From Sulfitobacter delicatus (lineage in GTDB: Bacteria > Pseudomonadota > Alphaproteobacteria > Rhodobacterales > Rhodobacteraceae), in NCBI RefSeq assembly GCF_900102535.1, contig NZ_FNBP01000002.1:523138-587137 (forward strand): a stretch of 64,000 bases of DNA, in the 5' to 3' direction. A program made the position numbers and the translations under genes. The notes beneath the pieces are model-generated. The model saw nothing but the letters and a program-made list of their open reading frames with translations, did not search any database and was not told where the DNA came from. Shown here piece after piece: positions 1 to 8,421 of the stretch (positions are counted from its first letter, which is position 1; every line of letters begins with the position of its first letter).

Positions 1-2
1 TT

Positions 3-143
3 GTGGTGATCAATCTGGGCGATCCGCATTACTATGACGAAGTCCGCGATCACGCCCTTTTCATCCCGGCCTGTTTTGCCGTGGGCATCTTTCTGGCGCT
101 GAACCTTATCGTGATGCGCATTTTGACAAACATCAAAGTCTGA
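3..143 (+). CDS. tadB: Tad pilus inner-membrane protein TadB, C-terminal end (partial)
   Basis: The window opens inside this gene, so only the last 46 residues are visible. They contain one hydrophobic membrane segment (FIPACFAVGIFLALNLIVM) and a short basic cytoplasmic tail ending in NIKV, as at the end of type II secretion F-domain proteins. The next gene, 10 bp downstream, is a second F-domain protein of TadC type, and TadB-TadC is the fixed order in Tad loci. TadB and TadC form the inner-membrane platform for Flp pilus assembly. The call rests on the membrane tail plus context, because the diagnostic F domain lies outside the window. Confidence 0.75.
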   Translation: MVINLGDPHYYDEVRDHALFIPACFAVGIFLALNLIVMRILTNIKV

Positions 144-153
144 GGGGCCGGAA

Positions 154-1125
154 ATGGAATTTCTCAACCAAATTAACAGCCGCGTAAGCGATATGCTGGG
201 GCCTCTGGGTCTGGTAATCATCATCGGTGTGCTGGGCGTTGCCCTCGTGGCGCTGACGCTCATCATGATGCTGCGCCAGCCCGAAGATCCCTTGGCTAAA
301 CTGAAACGCGCCAGCAGCGCTCCTGTGGGAGGTGACAGCCGCCAGCAGTTGCGCCAGAGCGACCAGAACGCTCAGCTCCAGAAGTTTGCCAAGTTCCTCG
401 AACCCGAGGACGTGGCCGAGCTTTCCGCCAAGCAGTTGATGCTACGACAGGCGGGGTATCACTCCCGCGATGCGGTGCGGCTGTACTACTTTGCACAGTT
501 CGCGCTTGGCATCATCGGTTTGGTGGGCGGATTGGTTTACATCAACTTCTTGGGTGGCGGCGAAGGCATGTCTACGCAAAAGACCATGATGTACACAATT
601 GGCCCCGGTGCGCTTGGCTACTACCTGCCAAAATATTGGGTGCGGCGCCGTGTGGATGCGCGCAAAGAGGAGATTACCCAGGGCTTTCCCGATGCGCTGG
701 ACATGATGCTGGTTTGTGTCGAAGCCGGCCAATCGCTTGACCAATGTATCGTGCGTGTCGCCCGTGAACTGCGCGCTTCCTACCGCGCTTTAAGCGAAGA
801 GTTCGAAATCGTCGCCTATGAGATGAAGGCCGGTAAAGACAAGATTTCGGTGCTTAGTGACATGGGCGAGCGCTGCGGCGTACAAGATGTATCGTCTTTC
901 GTCACCGTGCTGATCCAGTCCGCTGCCTTCGGTACGTCGATCGCCGACGCGCTGCGTGTCTATGCAGAAGAGATGCGCGACAAACGCGTGATGCGTGCCG
1001 AGGAAGCGGCAAACAAGTTGCCAACTAAGATGACCCTTGCCACAATGGGTCTTACCGTGCCGCCCCTGCTCATCATTCTGATTGGCCCTTCGGCGCACGG
1101 CATCGCTGAGCTTGGTAAAATGTGA
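154..1125 (+). CDS. tadC: Tad pilus inner-membrane platform protein TadC
   Basis: This is a 323-residue type II secretion F-domain protein. Membrane segments are visible near residues 16-40, 112-135 and 293-315. The F domain lies between about 180 and 305 and begins with the typical FPDALDMMLVCVEAGQSL stretch. In the Tad family TadC pairs with TadB in the inner membrane and couples the TadA ATPase to Flp pilin assembly. The gene sits 10 bp after tadB and its stop codon overlaps the GTG start of the next lipoprotein gene, so these are cotranscribed. The length is normal for TadC. Confidence 0.93.
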   Translation: MEFLNQINSRVSDMLGPLGLVIIIGVLGVALVALTLIMMLRQPEDPLAKLKRASSAPVGGDSRQQLRQSDQNAQLQKFAKFLEPEDVAELSAKQLMLRQAGYHSRDAVRLYYFAQFALGIIGLVGGLVYINFLGGGEGMSTQKTMMYTIGPGALGYYLPKYWVRRRVDARKEEITQGFPDALDMMLVCVEAGQSLDQCIVRVARELRASYRALSEEFEIVAYEMKAGKDKISVLSDMGERCGVQDVSSFVTVLIQSAAFGTSIADALRVYAEEMRDKRVMRAEEAANKLPTKMTLATMGLTVPPLLIILIGPSAHGIAELGKM

Positions 1126-1730
1126 CCTTCATGAATGATATCTTTCGGCGCGGCAAAGGTCGCGCCGTCCTCTTCGGGCCCCTATCGGCCCTTCTATTGG
1201 CCGCCTGTTCACCGGGCGGCTTTTCCGCCTTTGGTAGGGGAGATACGCCAGAAGGCGTCTATGCGCCTGGTGTCGACCAAAAGGCAGAAGCCGTGGATGG
1301 CATCGAAGTGGGCCACCGCCTGATGGCCGCCGGTCAATATGAGCTGGCCATCAAGTCCTTCAACCGTGCCGCCTTGGTCCACGGGCTGAACGGCGAGATC
1401 CTCTCGGCTCTCGGCAGTGCGAACCTCGGGCTCGGGCGTTTGGGACAGGCCGAGACCCTGCTCCGCCGCGCAGTCAAAGAGGATGAGACGGAGCCGGAAG
1501 TCTGGAACAACCTTGGCGTTGTCCTCATGGAAAGCGGCCAGACCGCGGAAGCCGAGCAGATCTTCCGCAAAGCCTATGCCCTCGATAATGGCGAAAGTGA
1601 CGCAATCCGGGACAATCTGCGCTTGGCACTCGCAAAAACCGAAAATTCTGTTATGACAGAAGTCAATGAAGATAATTACAAATTGGTGCGGCGCGGCAGC
1701 GGGGACTACCTGATCCGTCCGACACCATGA
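1122..1730 (+). CDS. tadD: TadD-like TPR lipoprotein of the Tad pilus
   Basis: This 202-residue protein has a basic N terminus, a hydrophobic stretch and a lipobox (LLAAC), so it should be a lipoprotein carried to the outer membrane side. Tetratricopeptide repeats run from about residue 60 to 165 (for example NLGVVLMESGQTAEAEQIF). TadD proteins of Flp pilus loci have this form and act in secretin assembly. The GTG start at 1122 overlaps the tadC stop; an ATG at 1131 is an equally possible start and does not change the mature protein. Confidence 0.85.
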   Translation: MTFMNDIFRRGKGRAVLFGPLSALLLAACSPGGFSAFGRGDTPEGVYAPGVDQKAEAVDGIEVGHRLMAAGQYELAIKSFNRAALVHGLNGEILSALGSANLGLGRLGQAETLLRRAVKEDETEPEVWNNLGVVLMESGQTAEAEQIFRKAYALDNGESDAIRDNLRLALAKTENSVMTEVNEDNYKLVRRGSGDYLIRPTP

Positions 1731-1759
1731 CTGAGGCAGAGCAGTAAAAGGGACGCAAA

Positions 1760-2611
1760 ATGCGCCATCCAATTCTTCTGGCCGCCTGCATCGCAGGCGT
1801 CACCGCTGTTGCAGGCTGCGGTGAAAAAGACGCAAACGCCGCCGTTGAACGCGCCTTTAAGGACGTCAACGTGGTGGACGAAACCAACCTTTCAGATGTT
1901 ATGCTGACGGTGGCCGACCCGAACGAGGCAGTGAGCTATTTCGCCCGCTCCGCCAAGGAAAGCCCCGATCGCATCGACCACCAGCGTGGCTTGGCGTCAT
2001 CTCTGGTCCGCGCCAAGCGCAGCACCGAAGCCGTCACTGCTTGGGACAAGGTCACCAAGATGGAAGAGGCCACGCCCGAGGATAGTGTGCAACTGGCCGA
2101 CGCCTTGATCCGCTCCGGCGATTGGGCTCGGGCTGAGACAGTGCTGAACAGCATTCCGCCGACGCATGAGACATTCGCCCGCTATCGGTTGGAGGCCATG
2201 GTGGCCGACAGCAAAGAACAGTGGAAACGCGCGGACAGCTTTTACGAAATCGCTGTGGGCCTGACGACGACGCCCGCCGCTGTGATGAACAACTGGGGCT
2301 ATTCCAAACTCACCCGTGGCGATTACCCCGAGGCTGAACGGCTGTTTGCCGAGGCGATCCGTCAGGACAACACATTGTTCACCGCCAAGAACAACCTCGT
2401 CATGGCCCGCGCGGCACAGCGTGACTACACGCTGCCGGTGATGCCGATGGAGCAATCCGAACGGGCGCAACTGCTGCACACGATGGCGCTTTCGGCGATC
2501 AAACGCGGCGATGTGGCGACGGGCAAAGGTCTGCTGCGCGAAGCGATTGACACCCATCCGCAGCATTTCGAGGCCGCCGTGCGCTCCCTGCGTGCGTTGG
2601 AAGCTGGCTGA
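1760..2611 (+). CDS. Second TPR lipoprotein of the Tad locus
   Basis: This 283-residue protein begins with a signal peptide ending in a clear lipobox (AVAGC) and then carries several tetratricopeptide-like repeats to its end (for example NNWGYSKLTRGDYPEAERLF). It follows the TadD-like gene by 29 bp and precedes the prepilin peptidase by 3 bp, so it belongs to the pilus operon. Rhodobacteral Tad loci commonly carry two such TPR proteins. Its exact partner is unknown; a role in outer-membrane pilus assembly is inferred from position and repeats. Confidence 0.8.
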   Translation: MRHPILLAACIAGVTAVAGCGEKDANAAVERAFKDVNVVDETNLSDVMLTVADPNEAVSYFARSAKESPDRIDHQRGLASSLVRAKRSTEAVTAWDKVTKMEEATPEDSVQLADALIRSGDWARAETVLNSIPPTHETFARYRLEAMVADSKEQWKRADSFYEIAVGLTTTPAAVMNNWGYSKLTRGDYPEAERLFAEAIRQDNTLFTAKNNLVMARAAQRDYTLPVMPMEQSERAQLLHTMALSAIKRGDVATGKGLLREAIDTHPQHFEAAVRSLRALEAG

Positions 2612-2614
2612 CCC

Positions 2615-3109
2615 ATGGCGATTTCCGCCGCAGCGGCCCTGTGGTTCCTGCCCTTCGTGCTGCCGATCTGTCTCTATGTCGCCTTCACCGACATGAAACA
2701 GATGCGCATTACCAATCAGGCGGTGGTGCTGCTGGGCGTGTTCTTTTTGATCCTTGGGCTGATCGCACTGCCCTTTGAGAGCTACCTCTGGCGCTTGATG
2801 AACCTGATCATCGTGCTGGCTGTGGGCATTGTGCTCAACGCCGTGGGCGCGATGGGGGCCGGAGACGCGAAATTCGCCGCCGCCGCCTCCCCTTATATCG
2901 CGCTTGGTGATTTGCGGCTGCTGATGGCACTCTTTATGGCCACCCTACTTGCCGCCGCCGCCACCCACCGTGCGGTGAAATACACGCCGCTGCGCCGCCT
3001 CGCGCCGGATTGGCAAAGCTGGCAAGAAAGCAAGAAGTTCCCAATGGGGCTCGCGCTTGGGACAACGCTGGCGCTCTATCTGATCCTGGGGGTGTTCTAT
3101 GGCAAATAA
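2615..3109 (+). CDS. tadV: Prepilin peptidase TadV/CpaA (A24 family)
   Basis: This 164-residue integral membrane protein shows the two aspartates that define A24 aspartic prepilin peptidases: D26 in FTDMKQMRITN and D84 in the GAGDAKF motif. Four to six hydrophobic segments surround them. It lacks the N-terminal methyltransferase domain of PilD, which is normal for TadV/CpaA. The enzyme cleaves the leader of Flp prepilin in the inner membrane. It starts 3 bp after the TPR gene and ends the recognisable Tad cluster. Confidence 0.92.
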   Translation: MAISAAAALWFLPFVLPICLYVAFTDMKQMRITNQAVVLLGVFFLILGLIALPFESYLWRLMNLIIVLAVGIVLNAVGAMGAGDAKFAAAASPYIALGDLRLLMALFMATLLAAAATHRAVKYTPLRRLAPDWQSWQESKKFPMGLALGTTLALYLILGVFYGK

Positions 3110-3225
3110 GCCGCGCTGCCACCTGCCCCGACAGGCCCATCCCGTTACCTCATTCACGCCATATTCAGCGCTTACGCCTACGGACTGAGCCATAAGCCCC
3201 CGCCCGTCTTGCAAGGAACCCACCC

Positions 3226-4533
3226 ATGAACGCCCCGACCAGCACCGTTCTTGCCCCCCCGCCGCCCAAACGGTTGGAAGACATGCAACTGCCCATCGTG
3301 ATGATGCGCGACATTCTGTTGAAAACGATCTTCCGCAAGAACGTCGAAATGGTCAGCGATTTGGCAAAGGCGCTTTGTCTGCCGGTGCAGGTCACACAGG
3401 AAATGGTCGATCAAGCCCGCAGCCAGCGTCTGATCGAGGCGACAGGCACACTCAATGCCAACAACGGCAACGAAATGGGCTACCAGCTGACGGATGCGGG
3501 CAAGGCACGGGCACTCGATGCCTTGGCGCAGTCGGAATACTTCGGCCCCATGCCGGTGCCGCTGGCAGTCTACCGCGAACAGGTCAAACGCCAGTCGGTC
3601 CGCAACCTGCAGATCACCCGCGCCCAACTTACTGGCGCGATGGGCCATCTTGTGCTGCCCGACAGCCTGCTTGACCACCTCGGCCCCGCCGTATCTGCCG
3701 GCCGCTCAATCCTGATGTACGGCCCGCCGGGCAACGGGAAGTCGAGCATTTCCAACGGCATCCGCGACGCACTTGGTGACAAGGTCTATGTCCCCCGCGC
3801 TATCGAATACGCGGGTCAGGTGATCACCGTCTATGATCCCATCGTGCACTCCGCCGCCGAAGACGAGGTCCAAGACCCCACTTCCCTGCGCCGCGTCACC
3901 CGTTTTGACAGCCGCTATGTCTGCTGCGAGCGCCCAACTGTCATTACCGGCGGTGAGTTGACGCTCGACATGCTCGATCTGGTCTATAACCCTACCGCAC
4001 GGACCTATCAGGCGCCGCTACAGCTCAAGGCCACCGGTGGCATCTTCATCGTCGACGATCTTGGCCGCCAGCAGGAACCACCGCAGAGCATCATCAACCG
4101 CTGGATCGTCCCGCTGGAAGAAAGCAAAGACATCCTCGCCCTGCAATCGGGCGAGAAATTCGAAGTGCCCTTCGACACGCTGGTGATCTTCTCCACCAAC
4201 TTCCACCCGAATGAGATTTTCGACCAAGCCGCCCTGCGCCGGATCTTCTTCAAGATCAAGATCGACGGCCCGAACCAGCAGAACTTCCTCAAAATCTTCG
4301 CCATGGTCGCCAAGAAGCGTGGCATGCCGCTGGACGAAGCAACCTTGGTGCATCTGCTTAAGGTCAAATACCCGACCATCGACAACGTCTACGCGAACTA
4401 TCAACCGATCTTCCTGATCGACCAGATGATCTCGATCTGCGAATTTGAAGGCATCCCCTATCAGATGAGCCCCGAACTGGTCGACCGCGCTTGGGCCAAT
4501 ATGTTCGTCAAAGACGAGGTCATCGTAAAGTAG
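3226..4533 (+). CDS. AAA+ ATPase adjacent to the Tad locus, function unknown
   Basis: This is a 435-residue single-domain AAA+ ATPase. The Walker A motif GPPGNGKSS begins at residue 166, a Walker B-like GGIFIVDDLGR lies near 270-280, a sensor-1 asparagine follows in VIFSTNFHP near 320, and an arginine pair (LRRIFF) nearby could supply the arginine finger. The first 130 residues look like a winged-helix region (LAKALCLPVQVTQEMV...YQLTDAGKARALDAL). It starts 116 bp after tadV on the same strand. The domain architecture suggests a remodelling or regulatory ATPase, possibly linked to the pilus, but no specific function can be assigned. Confidence 0.8.
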   Translation: MNAPTSTVLAPPPPKRLEDMQLPIVMMRDILLKTIFRKNVEMVSDLAKALCLPVQVTQEMVDQARSQRLIEATGTLNANNGNEMGYQLTDAGKARALDALAQSEYFGPMPVPLAVYREQVKRQSVRNLQITRAQLTGAMGHLVLPDSLLDHLGPAVSAGRSILMYGPPGNGKSSISNGIRDALGDKVYVPRAIEYAGQVITVYDPIVHSAAEDEVQDPTSLRRVTRFDSRYVCCERPTVITGGELTLDMLDLVYNPTARTYQAPLQLKATGGIFIVDDLGRQQEPPQSIINRWIVPLEESKDILALQSGEKFEVPFDTLVIFSTNFHPNEIFDQAALRRIFFKIKIDGPNQQNFLKIFAMVAKKRGMPLDEATLVHLLKVKYPTIDNVYANYQPIFLIDQMISICEFEGIPYQMSPELVDRAWANMFVKDEVIVK

Positions 4534-4589
4534 GCTCTTGCGCCGTTTTGGGGCTGGCCGCTAAAGCCCCTGACGCTACATTGCCCTGC

Positions 4590-7043
4590 ATGCGCGCCCT
4601 CCCCCCAAAATTCGCCGATTGGTTCGCCCAAAACGGCTGGTCCCTGCACCCACACCAACAAGACATGCTGGACCGTGCTGACGCGCCCGCTTTGCTGCTC
4701 ATCGCCCCGACCGGTGGCGGCAAGACCCTTGCAGGTTTCCTGCCCACCCTCGTCGATCTAGCCGTAGAACCGCATGAGGGAATGCACACGCTCTACATTT
4801 CGCCGCTCAAGGCATTGGCCGCCGACATCAAGCGCAACCTCACCCGCCCGGTGACCGAAATGGGCCTGCCCATCCGCATCGAAGACCGCACCGGCGATAC
4901 CTCGCAATCTCGCCGCCGCCGCCAACGCGCCGACCCGCCACATATCCTGCTCACCACGCCCGAGAGCCTCGCGCTGCTGACGTCCTACGACGACGCCGCC
5001 CGCACCTTTCGCGGCCTCAAACGCGTGGTGATCGACGAGATCCACGCGCTCGCCGAAAGCAAGCGCGGCGACCAGTTGATGCTGGCGCTGACCCGCTTGC
5101 AAGCGCTCTGCCCCGATCTTAAACGTGTCGGTCTTTCGGCCACTGTCGAAGACCCCGCCGCCATCGCCCACCTGATGGCGCGTCACCCCGACCCCTGCGA
5201 AGTGCTGCTGGCCGACCCCGGCCCCGCCCCCGACATCCAGATGCTGCGCACCGAAGAAGCCCCGCCCTGGGCCGGTGGCGGCGCGGCCTATGCGATCCCA
5301 GCGGTGCTCGAACAGGTACGCCAACACAAGACTACGCTGATCTTTCACAATACCCGCGCACAGGCCGAGATCTTCTTCCACAACCTCTGGCTCGCCAACG
5401 AAGACGCCCTGCCCATTGCCATCCACCACGGCAGTCTCGACCGCGCGCAGCGCGAGAATGTGGAAGCCGCCATGGTACGCGGCGACCTGCGCGCCATCGT
5501 CTGCACCGGCACACTGGACCTCGGGATCGACTGGGGCGATGTCGACCTGATCATCCAGATCGGTGCGCCGAAAAACGTCAAACGCCTCGTGCAACGCATC
5601 GGCCGCGCCAACCACCGCTACAACGCGCCCTCCAAGGCGCTGCTGGTCCCCGCCAACCGTTTCGAAGTGGTCGAATGCTTCGCCGCCCTAGAAGCCGTCC
5701 TAGAAGGCGCGCTTGACGGTGATCCCCGCGGCCCCGGCCCGCGTGACGTGCTCTGCCAACATATCCTCATTACCGCCTGTGCGGGCCCCTTCGATGCAGA
5801 CGATCTCTTCGCGCAAATCCGCTCCGCCGGCGCCTACGCCGCCCTCTCCCGCGCGGCCTTCGACGCTTGCCTCGATTTCTGCGCCACCGGCGGCTACGCC
5901 CTGCGCGCCTATGACCGCTGGCAACGCTTGCTGCAACGGCCCGACGGGATGTGGCAACTGCGCGACCCGCGCAGCGCACAGCGCATTCGAATGAACATCG
6001 GCACCATTCAAGACACCGACAAACTCAAAGTCCGCATGAAGCGCAACCGCGGCGGCAAACCCTTGGGCGAAATAGAAGAAGGCTTTGCCGCGACCCTGAC
6101 CAAGGGCGACACCTTCCTGATCGGCGGCCAAATCGTGCGCTACGAGGGCCTGCGCGAAACCACCGTCGAAGTCAGCCGCAACGCCGCGAAAAAGCCCAAA
6201 GTGGCCACCTTCGGCGGCACCAAATTCGCCACCTCCACCCAGCTTTCCGCCCGCGTGCAGCAAATGTTCACCCAAGACAGCTGGCCCGAACTGCCCCCCC
6301 ACACCGCCGAATGGCTGGCCCTGCAACGCGAGGTTAGCCAACTGCCGCAACCGGGAGAACTGCTCATCGAGAGCTTTCCCCATGACGACGCCGAACAGAC
6401 CGTCTTCTACGGCTTCGCGGGGCGGAACGGGCAACAAACGCTGGGCCTGCTGCTGACCAAACGTATGGAAGACATGGGCCTCCGCCCCCTCGGCTTCGTC
6501 GCGACGGACTACGCGACGCTGATCTGGGGATTGGATGCCGTCGACGACCCGGCCCCGCTGCTCGACCCAACCGCATTGCACGACGGCCTGGACAGCTGGC
6601 TCGCGGGCAACGCGGTGATGAAACGCACCTTCCGCGCCGCCGCGACCATCGCGGGCCTTATCGAACGCAATACCCCGCAAGCGCGCAAGTCCGGGCGGCA
6701 GGCGACCTTCTCCAGTGACATCCTTTACGACACGCTCCTGCGCTACGAGCCGGATCATCTGATGATGGACATCACCCGCGAAGAAGCGCTGCGCGGGCTG
6801 GTGGACTTTGGGCGGATCGAAGAAATGCTCACCCGCATCGCTGGCCGCATCGTACACCGCCGCCTGCCCCGCGTTAGCCCCCTCGCCGCGCCGCTATTTC
6901 TGGAAATGGGGCGGGTACCCGTCGAAGGCGCGGCACAGGAACGGATGCTCGCCGAAGAGGCCGCGCGCCTCATGGAGGCCTCGGGCCTTGCGCAACTGAC
7001 GCCCCCACCCTCCAACATACCCCGTCGCCGCGACGGCGGTTGA
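4590..7043 (+). CDS. Ligase-associated DNA damage response DEXH-box helicase (Lhr-like)
   Basis: This is an 817-residue superfamily 2 helicase. The Walker A sequence APTGGGKT covers residues 39-46, the DEIH box is at 149-152, LSATVEDP lies near 180, and the C-terminal helicase motifs include QRIGRANHR. A long C-terminal Lhr-type extension follows, which matches the helicase of the bacterial ligase-associated repair set. The open frame extends upstream to 4491, but ATG 4590 gives the usual MRALPPKFADWF start and avoids overlap with the ATPase gene. The partner nuclease PdeM is the next gene. The ligase and exonuclease usually found with it are not in this window. Confidence 0.9.
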   Translation: MRALPPKFADWFAQNGWSLHPHQQDMLDRADAPALLLIAPTGGGKTLAGFLPTLVDLAVEPHEGMHTLYISPLKALAADIKRNLTRPVTEMGLPIRIEDRTGDTSQSRRRRQRADPPHILLTTPESLALLTSYDDAARTFRGLKRVVIDEIHALAESKRGDQLMLALTRLQALCPDLKRVGLSATVEDPAAIAHLMARHPDPCEVLLADPGPAPDIQMLRTEEAPPWAGGGAAYAIPAVLEQVRQHKTTLIFHNTRAQAEIFFHNLWLANEDALPIAIHHGSLDRAQRENVEAAMVRGDLRAIVCTGTLDLGIDWGDVDLIIQIGAPKNVKRLVQRIGRANHRYNAPSKALLVPANRFEVVECFAALEAVLEGALDGDPRGPGPRDVLCQHILITACAGPFDADDLFAQIRSAGAYAALSRAAFDACLDFCATGGYALRAYDRWQRLLQRPDGMWQLRDPRSAQRIRMNIGTIQDTDKLKVRMKRNRGGKPLGEIEEGFAATLTKGDTFLIGGQIVRYEGLRETTVEVSRNAAKKPKVATFGGTKFATSTQLSARVQQMFTQDSWPELPPHTAEWLALQREVSQLPQPGELLIESFPHDDAEQTVFYGFAGRNGQQTLGLLLTKRMEDMGLRPLGFVATDYATLIWGLDAVDDPAPLLDPTALHDGLDSWLAGNAVMKRTFRAAATIAGLIERNTPQARKSGRQATFSSDILYDTLLRYEPDHLMMDITREEALRGLVDFGRIEEMLTRIAGRIVHRRLPRVSPLAAPLFLEMGRVPVEGAAQERMLAEEAARLMEASGLAQLTPPPSNIPRRRDGG

Positions 7044-7072
7044 TCACTGGTCGCGCGCGTGGAGCCCCCGTT

Positions 7073-7100
7073 GCGCAGCGGTATTTGAAAAAGGATGAAG
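7073..7100 (+). repeat. Dispersed TATTT...GATGAA repeat, copy 1
   Basis: The stretch GCGCAGCGGTATTTGAAAAA followed by GGATGAAG lies 30 bp after the helicase gene. The same core recurs inverted at 7231-7259 and again at 61822-61891, always between genes. It is a short repeat of unknown role. Confidence 0.7.
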
Positions 7101-7230
7101 GGGATTAAGTTTTTCTTAACCAACCGGGCACATCCTATCTACGCGGTACAGGCTGCGGAGCCGATGACCGCAAAGGATGAAGGCGCGTCTCGTGTGGGGC
7201 AGCAATCCGGTCGCGGGGCGCGCTTTCTAC

Positions 7231-7259
7231 CTTTCATCCTTTCTTAAATACCGCTGCGC
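7231..7259 (-). repeat. Dispersed TATTT...GATGAA repeat, copy 2 (inverted)
   Basis: Read on the minus strand this is GCGCAGCGGTATTTAAGAAA followed by GGATGAAAG, nearly identical to copy 1 at 7073. The two face each other across about 130 bp in the helicase-pdeM interval. That interval (7044-7330) holds no gene that I can see. Confidence 0.7.
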
Positions 7260-7330
7260 TGCCCTGTCCACCTGCATGACGCTGCGGATGGCCCCTTGCC
7301 AAATCAGCTGCGATTGCAGATGAACAAAGG

Positions 7331-8002
7331 ATGAACGGATTGGACTTCAATTTGGCTGGCGCGGCGTTGACTGCGCTCGGCTCTGGCGCCCTTTGGTGGC
7401 GTGAACATGGCTTGCTATGCGTGAGCGATTTGCACTTGGGCAAGTCCGAGCGGATCGCCCGACGCGGCGGTGCCGCGCTGCCGCCATATGAGACACGCGA
7501 CACGCTGAACCGGCTCGCCGCCGATCTCGCAGCGACCGAGCCACGGCATGTCGTTTGCCTTGGGGACAGCTTTGACGATCTAGGGGCCGCACAGGCGCTG
7601 CCGGATGAGGAGAGGCTTTGGATCCTCCGCTTGCAAGCCGGCCGCCGGTGGGATTGGATTGAGGGCAACCACGATCCGGGCCCCGTGGGGCTGGGCGGCG
7701 CGCATTTGGGTGAGCTGCGTCTGGGGCCGCTGACCTTCCGCCATATCGCGGAACCGAGACAGCGGGGCGAGGTGTCGGGACATTACCATCCGAAGGCCTC
7801 GGTCAGCGCCCGAGGCCGCAGTCTTTCGCGACCTGCTTTCCTATTTGACAGTGATCGGCTCATCCTGCCAGCCTATGGCACCTATACGGGCGGCCTGCGC
7901 AGCCGGTCTGAGACCCTCTGTAACCTTATGCGGGCCGACGCCTGCGCGATTTTGACGGGGCCGCAGCCGGTGGCTATCCCCATGCCGAGGAAGGCCGGGT
8001 GA
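7331..8002 (+). CDS. pdeM: Ligase-associated DNA damage response endonuclease PdeM
   Basis: This 223-residue calcineurin-like phosphoesterase has all the metal-binding motifs: D33 and H35 in SDLHLGKSER, D79 in GDSFDD, N113-H114-D115 in GNHDPG, and H151/H153 in GHYHPKAS. The SDLHLGK form and the position after an Lhr-like helicase identify the PdeM endonuclease of the ligase-associated repair set. It is separated from the helicase by a 287-bp repeat-bearing gap, so it may have its own promoter. Its stop codon overlaps the start of the following thioesterase gene. Confidence 0.9.
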   Translation: MNGLDFNLAGAALTALGSGALWWREHGLLCVSDLHLGKSERIARRGGAALPPYETRDTLNRLAADLAATEPRHVVCLGDSFDDLGAAQALPDEERLWILRLQAGRRWDWIEGNHDPGPVGLGGAHLGELRLGPLTFRHIAEPRQRGEVSGHYHPKASVSARGRSLSRPAFLFDSDRLILPAYGTYTGGLRSRSETLCNLMRADACAILTGPQPVAIPMPRKAG

Positions 8003-8421
8003 TGGGTGATATCGAAAAACGTATTCGCGAGAGCTTTGCCGCGCAGACGATGATGCAGACGCTTGGCGCCGAAGTTGCCGAGGTCGCTGATGGTCTGGTC
8101 CGGATTGTGGCGCCCGTTTCGCCGCTGGCGTTACAGCAGCAAGGGTTCGGCCATGCGGGGCTGACATTCTCCATCGGCGATTCCGCAGCGGGTTATGCGG
8201 CGCTGACCATGATGCCGCCGGATGTGGATGTCGTCACATCCGAGATCAAGATCAACCTTCTGGCGCCCGCCCGTGGCAACCGTTTGATCGCGACCGGCCG
8301 GGTCGTGAAACCCGGACGGCGGCTCTGTGTCGTGACGGCGGAGGTACATGCGGAAGCGGAGGGCGACACCAAACTGATCGCCATCCTGCAGGGCACCATC
8401 GTGCCTGTGTCGGCGGCTTAG
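8002..8421 (+). CDS. PaaI-type hotdog thioesterase
   Basis: This roughly 139-residue protein has the single hotdog fold pattern of PaaI thioesterases. The [21 protein letters not shown] segment corresponds to the catalytic helix region, where most relatives have HGG or HAG followed by an aspartate or glutamate. Such enzymes hydrolyse acyl- or aryl-CoA thioesters in the cytoplasm. The ATG at 8002 overlaps the pdeM stop; a GTG at 7999 directly precedes it. The gene ends in a 4-bp convergent overlap with folD. The substrate is unknown. Confidence 0.82.
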   Translation: MGDIEKRIRESFAAQTMMQTLGAEVAEVADGLVRIVAPVSPLALQQQGFGHAGLTFSIGDSAAGYAALTMMPPDVDVVTSEIKINLLAPARGNRLIATGRVVKPGRRLCVVTAEVHAEAEGDTKLIAILQGTIVPVSAA

